Notes: generated from the letters alone by a model not told the origin. Counted from the first letter of the stretch, positions 24,948 through 34,490 are shown. The stretch: 44,879 bases of DNA from JAVKBW01 sp964352715 (GCA_964352715.1 CAYGSU010000030.1:1-44879), one strand, 5' to 3'. Translations and numbers: made by a program.

Positions 24948-26444
24948 TCAACTGTTTGCGCCATCCGATTCAGAAACGTCTTCGGGGTCCGGCTGGACCG
25001 ACGGTACGGAAACGGTCACGGTCGTTCCGACATCAACTTCGCTTTGCAGATCAAGATCGCCATGATGCATCTCGACCAGCGACTTCACGATAGCCAGCCC
25101 AAGGCCGATCCCTTCCTTGGTCAGGTGAATGTCTGTTTCTGAACTGACAAAAGGCTCAGCAACCACCGCCAGCCGATCGGGAGGAATACCGACACCTTCA
25201 TCGCGCACGACGAAGCGATGCCGGCCGTCTCGGGCCTCCACACTGACATGGACGGATTTACCTTCAGGCGTGAATTTGATCGCATTGTGGAGCAGATTGA
25301 TAAGGACCTGCACCATCGAGCGTTCGTCGGCGACAAGCACCGGAACGTCATCGGAAATGGTAATGACGATTTTCACCCTGTTGAGCTTGGCCTTTGATGA
25401 AACGATCTTCACGGCCTGGTTTACGACATCTGAAACCGCCAGCGGTTGCGGGTCGATTGCTCGCCCGCCCGCCTCGATCGCAGACAGATCCAGTATATCG
25501 TTCACCAGGGAAAGCAGCAGTTCGCCGCTGGTATGGATGATCTTTCCGTAGTCCTGATAGCGTTTTACGTCGGAACCGAATTGCTGTTTCGCGATGATAT
25601 CCGAAAACCCGATGATGGCATTCAGCGGTGTTCGCAGCTCGTGGCTCATCGAGGCCAGAAATCTGGATTTCGACTGATTGGCATATTCAGCCTGTCGCTG
25701 CGCTGCTCTCAGATTTTCCTCGTTCAACTTGTTTTGCGTGATGTCCTGAACGAGCCCGATCGTCCTGATCAATTCACCTTCTGCGTTATAGACAGGCTCG
25801 CTGGATTCCTTCAGATGTCTGATTTCTCCATTCGGAAGAACGACACGATAGGAGCATTCGTAATGGGTCTCCTCTGGCGGGCGGTTATTCATATACTCAT
25901 CAACCCGCTTGCGGTCATCAGCGTGAACGCTTTTCAGGAAAGCCTCATATGTCAGCTTGTTCGAATCGCCACGCAGCCCCCATAACTGCTTTGTCAGTTC
26001 CGAATTCGCTATATCTATGTCCTGACTTTCATCCCATACCCAGTGACCGACCTTGCCGATCCGCTGCGCTTCCTTCAGCCAGTAGATCTTTTCTTCAAGC
26101 TCCTTGCTGAAATTGTCGCGAATGTTCGCTTCCTCGCGGAGCCAGAAAAAGATACCGGCGGCAACCGCCAGCAACCCGCCGATAAATCCGACGATTTCCT
26201 CCAGGATCACAGCGATGCTGAGCGACCCGATATCTTCTTCATTCTCAACAACTTGGAAATCGATGGCGAGCGCTACCAGTTTACCCATCAGCAGCAGGCA
26301 GACACCGATAACGGTCAGCTTCCATCCCGTTTTCCGATTTACGGTCTGAGCCCGTTCCGTACGCAATAGAACAACAAGAAGCACGGCCAGGATGAGGGCC
26401 GTCACACTATCCAGGATCGTCACTGTGCTTATCGTTGTTTCCAA
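24948..26444 (-). CDS. Membrane-bound PAS sensor histidine kinase
   Basis: A 498-residue inner-membrane kinase. Three hydrophobic segments occur at about residues 11-30, 41-63 and 79-102, then a short coiled linker, a PAS/PAC domain (125-240), a HisKA domain with the phospho-accepting H268 (SHELRTPLN), and a HATPase domain with N387 (NLLHNAIKFT), DEGVGI (415-420) and GIGLGL (445-450). No receiver domain or adjacent response-regulator gene is present, so it is an orphan kinase. The frame opens with TTG at 26444; a GTG at 26423 is an alternative. The signal is unknown, possibly redox or light through PAS. Confidence 0.9.
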   Translation of the reverse strand: METTISTVTILDSVTALILAVLLVVLLRTERAQTVNRKTGWKLTVIGVCLLLMGKLVALAIDFQVVENEEDIGSLSIAVILEEIVGFIGGLLAVAAGIFFWLREEANIRDNFSKELEEKIYWLKEAQRIGKVGHWVWDESQDIDIANSELTKQLWGLRGDSNKLTYEAFLKSVHADDRKRVDEYMNNRPPEETHYECSYRVVLPNGEIRHLKESSEPVYNAEGELIRTIGLVQDITQNKLNEENLRAAQRQAEYANQSKSRFLASMSHELRTPLNAIIGFSDIIAKQQFGSDVKRYQDYGKIIHTSGELLLSLVNDILDLSAIEAGGRAIDPQPLAVSDVVNQAVKIVSSKAKLNRVKIVITISDDVPVLVADERSMVQVLINLLHNAIKFTPEGKSVHVSVEARDGRHRFVVRDEGVGIPPDRLAVVAEPFVSSETDIHLTKEGIGLGLAIVKSLVEMHHGDLDLQSEVDVGTTVTVSVPSVQPDPEDVSESDGANS

Positions 26445-26755
26445 TATTGCTCTGCCGAATATCGTGTGAATCGCACGGTTTAACCGCCAGCACTGCTACA
26501 CGCACGGTGTCGTCCGGTGCGAAGGTCGGTTGTCAGCCTGCTGTGAGGCTGATCCCGTAAAGCGCGCCAACGTTGCTGCGGCTTTTTCAAACGTCCGTTT
26601 GCATGTCGCTTCTGTAACGGCCAGACACAGGAAATTCAGTATACAGCCAATTTGGCGGAATACCTACTCACAGTAAAAACCCCGACGCCAAAGCGCCGGG
26701 GTTTTCAGTCTTCATCAGGATCCACGCCCTTCTCAGAGCGCAGGCTCCCGAACTA
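26445..26755. other. Intergenic region upstream of the kinase and downstream of hppA
   Basis: 311 bases with no convincing coding frame. It should contain the kinase promoter near 26450-26550. The hppA terminator occupies 26676-26705. Nothing else was recognised. Confidence 0.5.
26676..26705 (-). terminator. Terminator after hppA
   Basis: AAAACCCCG (26676-26684) and CGGGGTTTT (26697-26705) form a perfect 9-bp stem. On the minus strand the stem is followed by another T, giving a five-T run. The sequence differs at only three positions from the terminator core at 22604-22631. Confidence 0.9.
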
Positions 26756-28831
26756 TCAGCCGTGTGCGAGCACCGCCAGAAGCAGGATCGCCACGATGTT
26801 GGTGATCTTGATCATCGGGTTGACCGCCGGGCCCGCCGTATCCTTGTACGGGTCGCCGACCGTATCACCGGTCACCGCGGCCTTGTGGGCTTCAGAACCC
26901 TTGCCGCCATGGTTACCGTCTTCGATATACTTCTTGGCATTGTCCCAAGCGCCGCCACCGGCGGTCATCGAGATCGCGACGAACAGACCCGTCACGATCA
27001 CACCCAGCAGCAATGCTCCCAGGGCAGCGAAACCGGCCGACTGCCCGGCGATCGCCGTAATGACAAAATACACCACGATTGGAGACAGCACCGGCAGCAG
27101 TGACGGAACGATCATTTCCTTGATCGCCCGCTTGGTCAGCATGTCAACACACCGGCCGTATTCCGGCTTGGATGTACCGTCCATGATGCCCGGGTTTTCC
27201 TTGAACTGGCGCCGCACCTCGACAACCACCGCGCCACCGGCACGGCCAACCGCTGTCATGCTCATCGCACCGAACAGGTACGGCAACAGACCGCCGATAA
27301 ACAGACCGACAACCACATATGGGTTGGTCAGCGAGAAATCGACCGGGATATGCGCGAAGAACGTCTTCAGGTCGGCGTTGTAGGCCGCGAACAGAACCAG
27401 CGCGCCGAGACCGGCGGAACCGATCGCGTAGCCCTTGGTGACGGCTTTGGTCGTGTTGCCGACCGCATCCAGCGCATCCGTGGTCTTGCGGACGTCTTCA
27501 TCCATTTCGGCCATTTCAGCGATACCGCCGGCATTGTCCGTTACCGGGCCGTAGGCGTCGAGCGCGACAACCATACCGGCCAGCGCCAGCATCGTGGTCA
27601 CCGCAATGGCGATACCGAACAGGCCTGCCAGCAGGTAGGTCACGATGATCGCCGCACAGATCAGGATCGCCGGGATCGCCGTGGCTTCCATGGAAACCGC
27701 GAGGCCCTGGATCACGTTCGTGCCATGACCGGTTTCGGACGCAGCTGCGACAGAACGGACCGGGCGGTAGTTGGTGCCGGTATAGTATTCCGTCACCCAC
27801 ACGATCAGCGCTGTCAGGACAAGACCGGTAATGCCGCACCAAAACAGGTTGCCGCCATTGAAGGTCGTGCCGTCGACGACGAATTCCGTGTCCATGCCGA
27901 CCACATAGGCCGTGATCGGCCACAGGGCGATGGCTGAAATGATCGCGCTGCCGAAAAAGCCCTTGTACAGTGCGCCCATGATGTTGGTGCCGCCGCCGAG
28001 ACGCACGAAATACGTGGCGACGATGGACGCGACGAGGCAAATGCCGCCAATCGCCATCGGATACATCAGCATGCGTTCCAGGTTCGGGTCGTTCGACAGA
28101 TAGATCAACGCCAGAACCATGGTCGCACCGAGGGTCACGACATAGGTTTCGAACAGATCGGCCGCCATGCCGGCGCAGTCGCCGACATTGTCGCCGACAT
28201 TATCCGCAATCACGGCCGGGTTACGGGGATCATCTTCCGGAATTCCGGCTTCAACCTTACCGACCAGGTCGGCGCCGACATCGGCGCCCTTGGTGAAGAT
28301 ACCGCCGCCGAGACGGGCGAAAATGGAAATCAGCGATGCGCCGAATGCCAGACCGACCAGCGGGTCGATCATGTCACGGCCGGTTGCGCCCATGCTGTCC
28401 AGGATTGCGAAGTAGACCGAAATGGACAACAGCGCGAGACCGGCGACCAGCATGCCGGTAACCGCGCCGGACTTGAAGGAAATATCCAGGCCGGCTGCCA
28501 GGCTTTTGCGGGCCGCTTCTGCGGTGCGCACGTTTGCGCGAACCGAAACCAGCATGCCGGCATAACCGGCAACGCCGGACAGCACAGCGCCGATAACGAA
28601 ACCGATGGCTGTCGTCAGACCAAGCGTTACGCCCATGATGATGGCGACGACAACGCCGACGATGCCGATGGTTGTGTACTGCCGGTTCAAATAGGCAGAT
28701 GCGCCTTCCTGAATAGCGGCGGCGATTGTTTGCATCCGCTCGGTACCGGCAGACGCGTTCAAAATACTACGCGATGTAACCAGCCCGTAGAGGACTGCTA
28801 ATACGCCACACGCGATGATGAGCCAGATCAT
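26756..28831 (-). CDS. hppA: K+-independent H+-translocating pyrophosphatase
   Basis: A 691-residue integral membrane pump that hydrolyses pyrophosphate and moves protons across the inner membrane. The substrate motif DVGADLVGK is at residues 184-192, followed by the acidic NVGDNVGDCAG loop (211-221). The segment GNTTKAVTKG has lysine at residue 462, the mark of the K+-independent, proton-pumping subfamily; K+-dependent forms have alanine there. The start at 28831 is chosen because the hydrophobic N-terminus MIWLIIACGV begins there, and upstream in-frame sequence lacks family character. A terminator upstream isolates it from the MFS gene. Confidence 0.96.
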   Translation of the reverse strand: MIWLIIACGVLAVLYGLVTSRSILNASAGTERMQTIAAAIQEGASAYLNRQYTTIGIVGVVVAIIMGVTLGLTTAIGFVIGAVLSGVAGYAGMLVSVRANVRTAEAARKSLAAGLDISFKSGAVTGMLVAGLALLSISVYFAILDSMGATGRDMIDPLVGLAFGASLISIFARLGGGIFTKGADVGADLVGKVEAGIPEDDPRNPAVIADNVGDNVGDCAGMAADLFETYVVTLGATMVLALIYLSNDPNLERMLMYPMAIGGICLVASIVATYFVRLGGGTNIMGALYKGFFGSAIISAIALWPITAYVVGMDTEFVVDGTTFNGGNLFWCGITGLVLTALIVWVTEYYTGTNYRPVRSVAAASETGHGTNVIQGLAVSMEATAIPAILICAAIIVTYLLAGLFGIAIAVTTMLALAGMVVALDAYGPVTDNAGGIAEMAEMDEDVRKTTDALDAVGNTTKAVTKGYAIGSAGLGALVLFAAYNADLKTFFAHIPVDFSLTNPYVVVGLFIGGLLPYLFGAMSMTAVGRAGGAVVVEVRRQFKENPGIMDGTSKPEYGRCVDMLTKRAIKEMIVPSLLPVLSPIVVYFVITAIAGQSAGFAALGALLLGVIVTGLFVAISMTAGGGAWDNAKKYIEDGNHGGKGSEAHKAAVTGDTVGDPYKDTAGPAVNPMIKITNIVAILLLAVLAHG

Positions 28832-28927
28832 GCCCAATACATCCTTCCCATGATTAATGCCATGACAGAACAGCGACCAGACCGGGCCTTCTTTTGACCG
28901 GACCCGAGACCAACCGGTGCCCCTCCC

Positions 28928-28957
28928 AAAAAGTATCCGCCCGGGTTGGGCGGATAC
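28928..28957 (-). terminator. Terminator after MFS gene
   Basis: GTATCCGCCC (28933-28942) and GGGCGGATAC (28948-28957) form a perfect 10-bp stem with a 5-base loop. On the minus strand it runs into TTTTT (complement of 28928-28932). It lies about 65 bases past the MFS stop and 97 bases before the hppA start. Confidence 0.9.
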
Positions 28958-29021
28958 CCTGAAAATCGGCGGGAAGATAAGGGATGACCCATGCCTTGAC
29001 AAGGCAGGGTGGCCGACATCG

Positions 29022-30278
29022 TCACACAGCCTGGTGTTTCCCGCTGAAGCGCAGCCACAATGCCGACGCCAGAACGATGCCGATCGGCACGACAACCACG
29101 ATATTCACCGCCTCCCAACCGACCAGTGCCTGCAACAACCCCGCAGAAAGGCTGGCGATAGAGACCATGCCAAATACCAGAAAATCGTTCACGCCCTGCA
29201 CCCGGTTGCGTTCTTCCGGCCGGTAGGTTTCCGTCAGCAGCGTCGTACCGCCGACGAACATGAAATTCCAGCACAGGCCCAGCAAAACCAGCCCGACGCC
29301 GAAATTCGCCAGATCGATTCCCGAAAGCGTTACCGCGATACAGGCGAAACCAAGCAAGGTGCCGATCTTGATCACCGACAGAACGCCGATTTTACGAATG
29401 ATGTGGCCGGTCACAAAGCTCGGCGCGAACATCGCCAGGACATGCCACTGGATAACGCTGGCCGTTTCCCCGAAACCGAAACCGCAGAACACCATGGCAA
29501 GCGGTGTTGCCGTCATCACCAGCGACATCGTCGAATACCCGAGCATCGCAGACAGAACGGCGACAATGAAGGCGGGTTGTTTGGCAATCACCCGCAAAGG
29601 CCTGCCGGTCTGCTTGCGCTGGGTCGCCGTCAGTGGCGGTATGCGCACGAACTGTAGAACGCTGATAGACGTAAGACAGAGAGCGACAATAGCGAGATAG
29701 GACCCGGCAAAAAGATATACGCCCGTGATATCACGCGTGTGTTTCGCGATTTCCGGTCCGGCAATCGCAGCAAAGACGCCACTGGCCATTACCAGAGAGA
29801 TCGCCTTGCTTCTGAAAGCGTCATCGGCAACTTCGGCCGCCGCAAACCGGATATACTGCCAGACGCCATTGTGCATCCCCAGTATGAAACCACCCAGAAC
29901 AAGCAGCCAGAATTCGTGCACATAGATCGCATAGGCCGATGTTATCGCCGCAGTAATGCCGATCATCTGGCCGAAGGACAGGCCGGCACGGCGGCCGAAA
30001 CGGCGCATGAACATCGAGGCGGGAAAGGTCATCGATACGGTACCGACAAACATCAGCGATAACGGCAATGTCGCCAGTGCCGGTTCGCTTATCCCGCCGA
30101 CAAAGGGAAGCTGATACACATGGGTCGGATCTGCCAGCATCGAACCGGCAAGTGCCGTTATCACCATCGTCAGGCTGGACCCTGTAAACGACAACGCAAG
30201 GCAGACAGCGAGCAGAAACACGTTCCGCCGCATATGCGGCATTTCGGTCGCTGTTTCTGCGGTTGTCACCTGCGCCAT
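29022..30278 (-). CDS. Major facilitator superfamily transporter
   Basis: A 418-residue protein with about twelve hydrophobic segments. The loop 2-3 motif appears as MRRFGRRAGLSFGQ, and the RPEERNRVQGVNDFLVFG stretch follows in the C-terminal half. The start at 30278 (MAQVTTAETATEM) is preferred to 30317 because the extra residues look non-native; the ribosome site is weak in either case. The substrate is unknown. It is downstream of the FliL-like gene on the same strand with a 95-base gap, and it is closed by a clear terminator. Confidence 0.88.
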   Translation of the reverse strand: MAQVTTAETATEMPHMRRNVFLLAVCLALSFTGSSLTMVITALAGSMLADPTHVYQLPFVGGISEPALATLPLSLMFVGTVSMTFPASMFMRRFGRRAGLSFGQMIGITAAITSAYAIYVHEFWLLVLGGFILGMHNGVWQYIRFAAAEVADDAFRSKAISLVMASGVFAAIAGPEIAKHTRDITGVYLFAGSYLAIVALCLTSISVLQFVRIPPLTATQRKQTGRPLRVIAKQPAFIVAVLSAMLGYSTMSLVMTATPLAMVFCGFGFGETASVIQWHVLAMFAPSFVTGHIIRKIGVLSVIKIGTLLGFACIAVTLSGIDLANFGVGLVLLGLCWNFMFVGGTTLLTETYRPEERNRVQGVNDFLVFGMVSIASLSAGLLQALVGWEAVNIVVVVPIGIVLASALWLRFSGKHQAV

Positions 30279-30373
30279 TGTGATCTTTCGTATTCGAATG
30301 CTGGTTGTTTGCGGCATCAGTTACCGGTCGAAACCGGTCTTGCCCAGCATTTTTCGACTCGCGTGCCGGTGAC

Positions 30374-30823
30374 CTAGCCGCCCTGCTTCTCGTAGACGCC
30401 TTCAATCAGTACCCTGTTGAAATTCTCTTCGCCCAGGTTCCGGCGGCCGATCTTGGAAATGAATTTCTTGATTGTCTGGGTGCTGATCGGGGCATCCAGA
30501 GGGATCGACGCAAAATAGCGGTGCAAGGCGCTGTACATCTCATCCTTGATGCGCGGCATCACCGTCAGGGTAAGCTGGCGAGCATCCTGATCGGCAACCT
30601 GAAACGTTACTTTCACCAGCACGTATTTGCGGACCGACCCCTGCCGGATCACCGGAATGGTCATCGCATCGATTTCCACCAGTACCGGATCGGCCGGTGG
30701 CGGCGGCGGTTCCGGTTCAGCAGTCTCATCGGCCGGCTTCATCACCAGGAAGTAATAGGCAGCCCCGCCGCCACCGCCCAACAGCAGCAGCAACGGCAAT
30801 ACGATAAGAATGAGTTTCTTCAT
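30374..30823 (-). CDS. FliL-like membrane-anchored protein
   Basis: A 149-residue protein with one N-terminal transmembrane helix (about 4-28), a proline-rich linker (EPEPPPPPADP) and a periplasmic domain resembling FliL (YVLVKVTFQVADQDARQ, then TVMPRIKDEMYSAL). FliL sits around flagellar stators. No flagellar gene is in the window, so this is either a dispersed flagellar gene or a FliL-related paralog with another job. It reads toward the MFS gene and diverges from the phospholipase D-like gene. Confidence 0.75.
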   Translation of the reverse strand: MKKLILIVLPLLLLLGGGGGAAYYFLVMKPADETAEPEPPPPPADPVLVEIDAMTIPVIRQGSVRKYVLVKVTFQVADQDARQLTLTVMPRIKDEMYSALHRYFASIPLDAPISTQTIKKFISKIGRRNLGEENFNRVLIEGVYEKQGG

Positions 30824-30927
30824 GATCCTTCATAAAGACCGAACCGTTTTGGAACGCAAGGGGCAACGATCAGCCTGCAAAGCCGTTCTATCAAGTGCCT
30901 CGCGTTTTCAATATGGAATAGACTAGA

Positions 30928-32388
30928 GTGAAACCGTCTACCTGTCCGCAACATCATACATCAGGGCCGATCGTGAAACCGACTGCTTTTGACTGGCTGC
31001 CCGAAGCAGCGGCGATCGGTTTTGCGCAAGCGGAACGCGCCAGCCTGCTGATCGACAGCGAATCGTACTTCAGCGCACTGGAACGTTGCCTGAAAAACGC
31101 GCGTCGCGAAGTGCTGATCCTGGGATGGGATATCTGGCCCGGCCTCAAGCTGATCCGGCGTCACGCAATTCCGACGCAGGAATCCGGAAAACTATTCAAC
31201 CTGCTCAAACAAATAGCCGGCGAGCGGACGGACCTTCAGATTCGCCTTCTTATGTGGAAAGCGCCGGTTTTCGTGCGGATGGACAGAGCCAAGGAAACGC
31301 GACGACTGAAAAACAAAGATCTGCCGGATAACATCCAGTTCATCCGCGACGATCACCTGCCCTTCAACGCGTCGCATCACGAGAAGCTTGTCATTGTCGA
31401 CCGGTCTGTCGCTTTTGTCGGCGGTATTGACCTGACCAAGGGTCGATGGTCGCAGATTCACCATCCGCTCAACCGGACCCGCATCGACCGCGACGCGGAC
31501 ACGCAAAATATCCGGCAGGATGTGCAACTGTGTCTCTCCGGCAAGGATTGCACTGCGGCTCTGACCGATCATTTCAATCGCCGCTGGCGCAAGGCCACAG
31601 GAGATGCACTGCTGGACCTGCAGCAGACCGGTTCAGCAGAATCAGAGCCGGAAGATGTCTGGCCGACGCCGCTGGCCGTGCACTGGGAAGATGTCGATAT
31701 CGCCGTATCGCGTACTGCCGGCGCCTATGACGGGCAGCCCGCCATCCGAGAAATCGAGAAGGCGTACACCGCCGCCATCAATCAGGCGCAGCATTTCATC
31801 TATATCGAAAACCAGTACCTGACGAGCGAGTCGATCTGCAACGCGCTTCTGGAAAGGATGAATCAGAACAGGGACCTGAAGGTGCTTGTTGTCGGGCCGC
31901 GCGAGCCGAGTGGCACTGTCGAGAAGATTACGATGAGCAAGGGGCGGCACGATTTTCGTGATGCTTTTAAAAGGGCTGGCCTGCTGGAGCGCATCCGAAT
32001 TGTTTATCCCACCGTTCACGACATAGCCGAGCATGTGAGGCCGATCTACGTGCACAGCAAGCTGATGATCGTCGATGACCGTATCCTGATTGTCGGATCA
32101 GCCAATATCAGCAATCGGTCGATGGGGCTCGATACCGAACTGACCGTTACCATCGCCGGAGAAAGTGACAAGAACCGGCTCGTCATTCGCGGTCTGCGCA
32201 ACCATTTGCTGGCGCGGCATTCCGGATCGGAACCGAAGGTTATCGACGAAATCGTCGATACTGATCCGTTTCTGACGGTCGAAATCGCCGGCGGCAGTCC
32301 ACGCAATTTCCTCGACCTGCCGAATTCGGCCTTCGACCATTCGAAACTATCCAGCGTGCTGAACTGGCTGTTCGACCCGAAAGGGTGA
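30928..32388 (+). CDS. Phospholipase D-fold protein with two HKD motifs
   Basis: A 486-residue member of the PLD superfamily. Both catalytic motifs are complete: H151-x-K153-x4-D158 (HHEKLVIVD) followed by GGIDLTKGRW, and H376-x-K378-x4-D383 (HSKLMIVDD) followed by GSANISNRSMG. The layout resembles eukaryotic-type PLD and bacterial cardiolipin synthase relatives, but there are no N-terminal membrane helices, so a soluble phosphodiesterase or transphosphatidylase is likelier. The start is GTG at 30928; a second GTG at 30973 begins VKPTAFDWLP and may be the true one. No secretion signal is evident. Confidence 0.9.
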   Translation: MKPSTCPQHHTSGPIVKPTAFDWLPEAAAIGFAQAERASLLIDSESYFSALERCLKNARREVLILGWDIWPGLKLIRRHAIPTQESGKLFNLLKQIAGERTDLQIRLLMWKAPVFVRMDRAKETRRLKNKDLPDNIQFIRDDHLPFNASHHEKLVIVDRSVAFVGGIDLTKGRWSQIHHPLNRTRIDRDADTQNIRQDVQLCLSGKDCTAALTDHFNRRWRKATGDALLDLQQTGSAESEPEDVWPTPLAVHWEDVDIAVSRTAGAYDGQPAIREIEKAYTAAINQAQHFIYIENQYLTSESICNALLERMNQNRDLKVLVVGPREPSGTVEKITMSKGRHDFRDAFKRAGLLERIRIVYPTVHDIAEHVRPIYVHSKLMIVDDRILIVGSANISNRSMGLDTELTVTIAGESDKNRLVIRGLRNHLLARHSGSEPKVIDEIVDTDPFLTVEIAGGSPRNFLDLPNSAFDHSKLSSVLNWLFDPKG

Positions 32389-32408
32389 TGGCCGCTCCGT
32401 CTTTTACG

Positions 32409-32433
32409 AAAACAGCCGCCCGAAGGCGGCTGT
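32409..32433 (-). terminator. Terminator with UUCG tetraloop after the VPLPA-type gene
   Basis: On the minus strand ACAGCCGCC, TTCG and GGCGGCTGT make a perfect 9-bp stem with a stable tetraloop, followed by TTTT. It is 26 bases past the stop at 32459. On the plus strand it follows the PLD gene but has no T tract. Confidence 0.85.
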
Positions 32434-32458
32434 GGTTACCTCTCTAAAAAGGCGTTTA

Positions 32459-33223
32459 CTACATGTTTGCCCTGCGCCGGCGGGCAAGCAATCCGATCCC
32501 TGCAAGGCCGAGCGCCATTAGCGGCAGCGATGCCGGCACGGGTACAGTAGAGACGACAGCTTCGGTGAAGTCATAGGTCACGGATACCGTACCGGTCAGG
32601 CTCGGCGTCAGGTCTTGCGGTTGCCCGAAAAAATCCAACGCCGGCAACAAGCCGCTGAGAACCAGCGGCCCGTTCGTCGTGGCCGAAAAATTGAAGTCAA
32701 AGTTACCGGAGCCGACATAGGCTGCAGTGCTGAAGTCGCCAAACGTCGTATTTGCGAATGTCGTTCCCCGGGAATCGAAGCCGCGTTGAACGTTAACCTG
32801 AACACCGACTGTGCGCTCTCCTGGGAAGACAAAGTTACCCAATGCGGATGCAGGTCCAACATCAAAACTCCCGCCGATATCTCCGTCATCAAGAAACTGA
32901 TTTTCCGTGCCGAAAAAACCGTCAGGATCATGCCCCCTAACGGTCAGCGTGTTGGGCTCAATGACGGCCGTTGCCGTGGAAAAACTTTCGTTTTCGTATT
33001 TGATGCTTATTCGTGAGGTCAAATCGTAGGTAATCTGCACGAAATTGAGCGTACCCAGCGACGTATCGAACTTCTGCACACTGGCGGTTTTGTTCGACCC
33101 CGACAGGCCAATCAGTTCGCTTGTGAAAGAAACCGTTGCCGCCTGGGCCGAAACGGCAGCCAAGGTAATGCCAGCAATGAACACCAGGATATTGGCGCTG
33201 CATTTCAATAATCCGATTATCAT
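32459..33223 (-). CDS. Exosortase substrate, VPLPA-type C-terminal sorting signal
   Basis: A 254-residue exported protein. Signal peptide: residues 1-28 (cleavage near SAQA/A). The body is beta-rich and low in cysteine, with FDTSLGTLNFVQITYDL, resembling choice-of-anchor E domains. The C-terminus is a textbook tripartite sorting tag: VPVPA (227-231), a hydrophobic helix (232-247) and RRRR (248-251), the VPLPA-CTERM class processed by exosortase/archaeosortase enzymes. AAGGGA precedes the ATG at 33223. An exosortase and probably an exopolysaccharide locus are expected elsewhere in the genome. Base composition is more AT-rich than the neighbours. Confidence 0.85.
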   Translation of the reverse strand: MIIGLLKCSANILVFIAGITLAAVSAQAATVSFTSELIGLSGSNKTASVQKFDTSLGTLNFVQITYDLTSRISIKYENESFSTATAVIEPNTLTVRGHDPDGFFGTENQFLDDGDIGGSFDVGPASALGNFVFPGERTVGVQVNVQRGFDSRGTTFANTTFGDFSTAAYVGSGNFDFNFSATTNGPLVLSGLLPALDFFGQPQDLTPSLTGTVSVTYDFTEAVVSTVPVPASLPLMALGLAGIGLLARRRRANM

Positions 33224-33356
33224 GTATTTCCCTTTTCCGATCGAAAACCAGCCCCCAAGCTCGACAGTTGAAAGATTACCCCCTAATTTTGACTTGATCA
33301 GGACAAAGATCGTAAAATTCCGATATAGTTTCTCTATTTTCCCCCCTGGATGAAAA

Positions 33357-33824
33357 ATGAAGATCACACCGACAGACGCAATTCTTATCAACGCGCTTCA
33401 GCAAAATGCCCGGATCGGTCTCGAGACGCTTGCCGAGATGACCGGTCTTTCGACCGCCACGGTTCAGCGGCACCTGAAACGGTTGAAAGATGACGGCATC
33501 ATCTCGCAGGAAATCGTGCTGGTCGACCCGACACGTGCGGGTCAATCCATGACATTTGTTGTCATGGTCGAGCTTGAACGCGAACGGCTGGATCAGCTTG
33601 AGGAATTTACCAAGCGGGCGACAGCCGAAGCACAGGTTCAGCAATGCTATTACATCACCGGAGAAGCTGACTTTTGTCTGGTCTGCACCGCGCGCGATAT
33701 GGATGACTACGAGGCGCTCACACACCGCCTCTTCTTTGAAAACACAAATGTGCGCCGCTTTCGCACATCCGTCGTGATGAGCAGGAAGAAAGTGGGCCTT
33801 ACCGTGGCCGTCGCGTCCGATTAG
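33357..33824 (+). CDS. Lrp/AsnC-family transcriptional regulator
   Basis: A 155-residue regulator. The N-terminal helix-turn-helix spans about residues 5-52 (TDAILINALQQNARIGLETLA, in two helices, then STATVQRHLKRLKDDGII), and the C-terminal RAM ligand domain contains CYYITGEADFCLVC. Family length is usual. It diverges from the VPLPA-type gene with a 133-base spacer and may control it or itself; Lrp proteins often sense amino acids. The ribosome site (GGA) is modest. Confidence 0.9.
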   Translation: MKITPTDAILINALQQNARIGLETLAEMTGLSTATVQRHLKRLKDDGIISQEIVLVDPTRAGQSMTFVVMVELERERLDQLEEFTKRATAEAQVQQCYYITGEADFCLVCTARDMDDYEALTHRLFFENTNVRRFRTSVVMSRKKVGLTVAVASD

Positions 33825-33974
33825 CCCATCCCTGCCGGCGTCGGCACGCTGCCGGTCGCCAGTCGTTCATCCTGTCTTTTCAATAGATTTGCCGGTTATT
33901 TTATGCATCGTTTGTTGCTGGGGAACCGGCCTGCACCCTAACTGGGTCATGATTCCCCTTTCCGGGTTGAGACC

Positions 33975-34388
33975 ATGCGGTATGCCTTTGGGTGCCTTAC
34001 GGTTCGGTACGCCACCTTCGATGGTCGCGCGCGCCGGCTGGAATACTGGACATTCTGCCTGCTGAACGTTCTTCTGGGATTCGCCGCAGGGAACGTGGAC
34101 GCCTGGCTCAGCCCGACGCGACACCTGTCTGAAATCGGTACGGTCTCCCTGATCTATGCGCTGCTGATGATTATTCCGTCGATTTCGGTGACCGTGCGGC
34201 GTCTGCACGATACCGATCATTCCGGCTGGTGCTATCTTCTGGGTTTCATTCCGGTGATCGGCTGGTTCTGGCTGTTCGTGCTGATGCTGCTGCCCGGTAC
34301 ACGCGGCCCTAACGACTATGGCGACGACCCAATTTCCCACACGACGCCGCGTCAGGAAGTGCTGAACGCACTGGGGCGGAGCGCCTGA
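33975..34388 (+). CDS. DUF805 membrane protein, first copy
   Basis: A 137-residue inner-membrane protein of the DUF805 family. Marks: F-D-G-R-A-R-R-L-E-Y-W near residues 15-25, then VTVRRLHDTDHSGWCYLLGF and LMLLPGTRGPNDYGDDP. Three to four hydrophobic helices are visible. The function of the family is not known. A second, related copy follows 102 bases later on the same strand. Confidence 0.9.
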   Translation: MRYAFGCLTVRYATFDGRARRLEYWTFCLLNVLLGFAAGNVDAWLSPTRHLSEIGTVSLIYALLMIIPSISVTVRRLHDTDHSGWCYLLGFIPVIGWFWLFVLMLLPGTRGPNDYGDDPISHTTPRQEVLNALGRSA

Positions 34389-34490
34389 TTGAGCCATGTC
34401 ATGTCACGATAGACGCGATTGTAACTTTTGTTTTCGATAGATAAGTATTGCCTGTATTCTCGAGATTACACGAATTAGGGGTATTCACCG

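Noticed and set aside
30905..30927. Promoter for the PLD-like gene from the TATGGAATAGACT stretch
   Set aside because: No -35 element at a suitable distance; too weak to call.
33867..34397. 176-codon frame on the minus strand
   Set aside because: Fully antisense to the first DUF805 gene, whose family match is clear.
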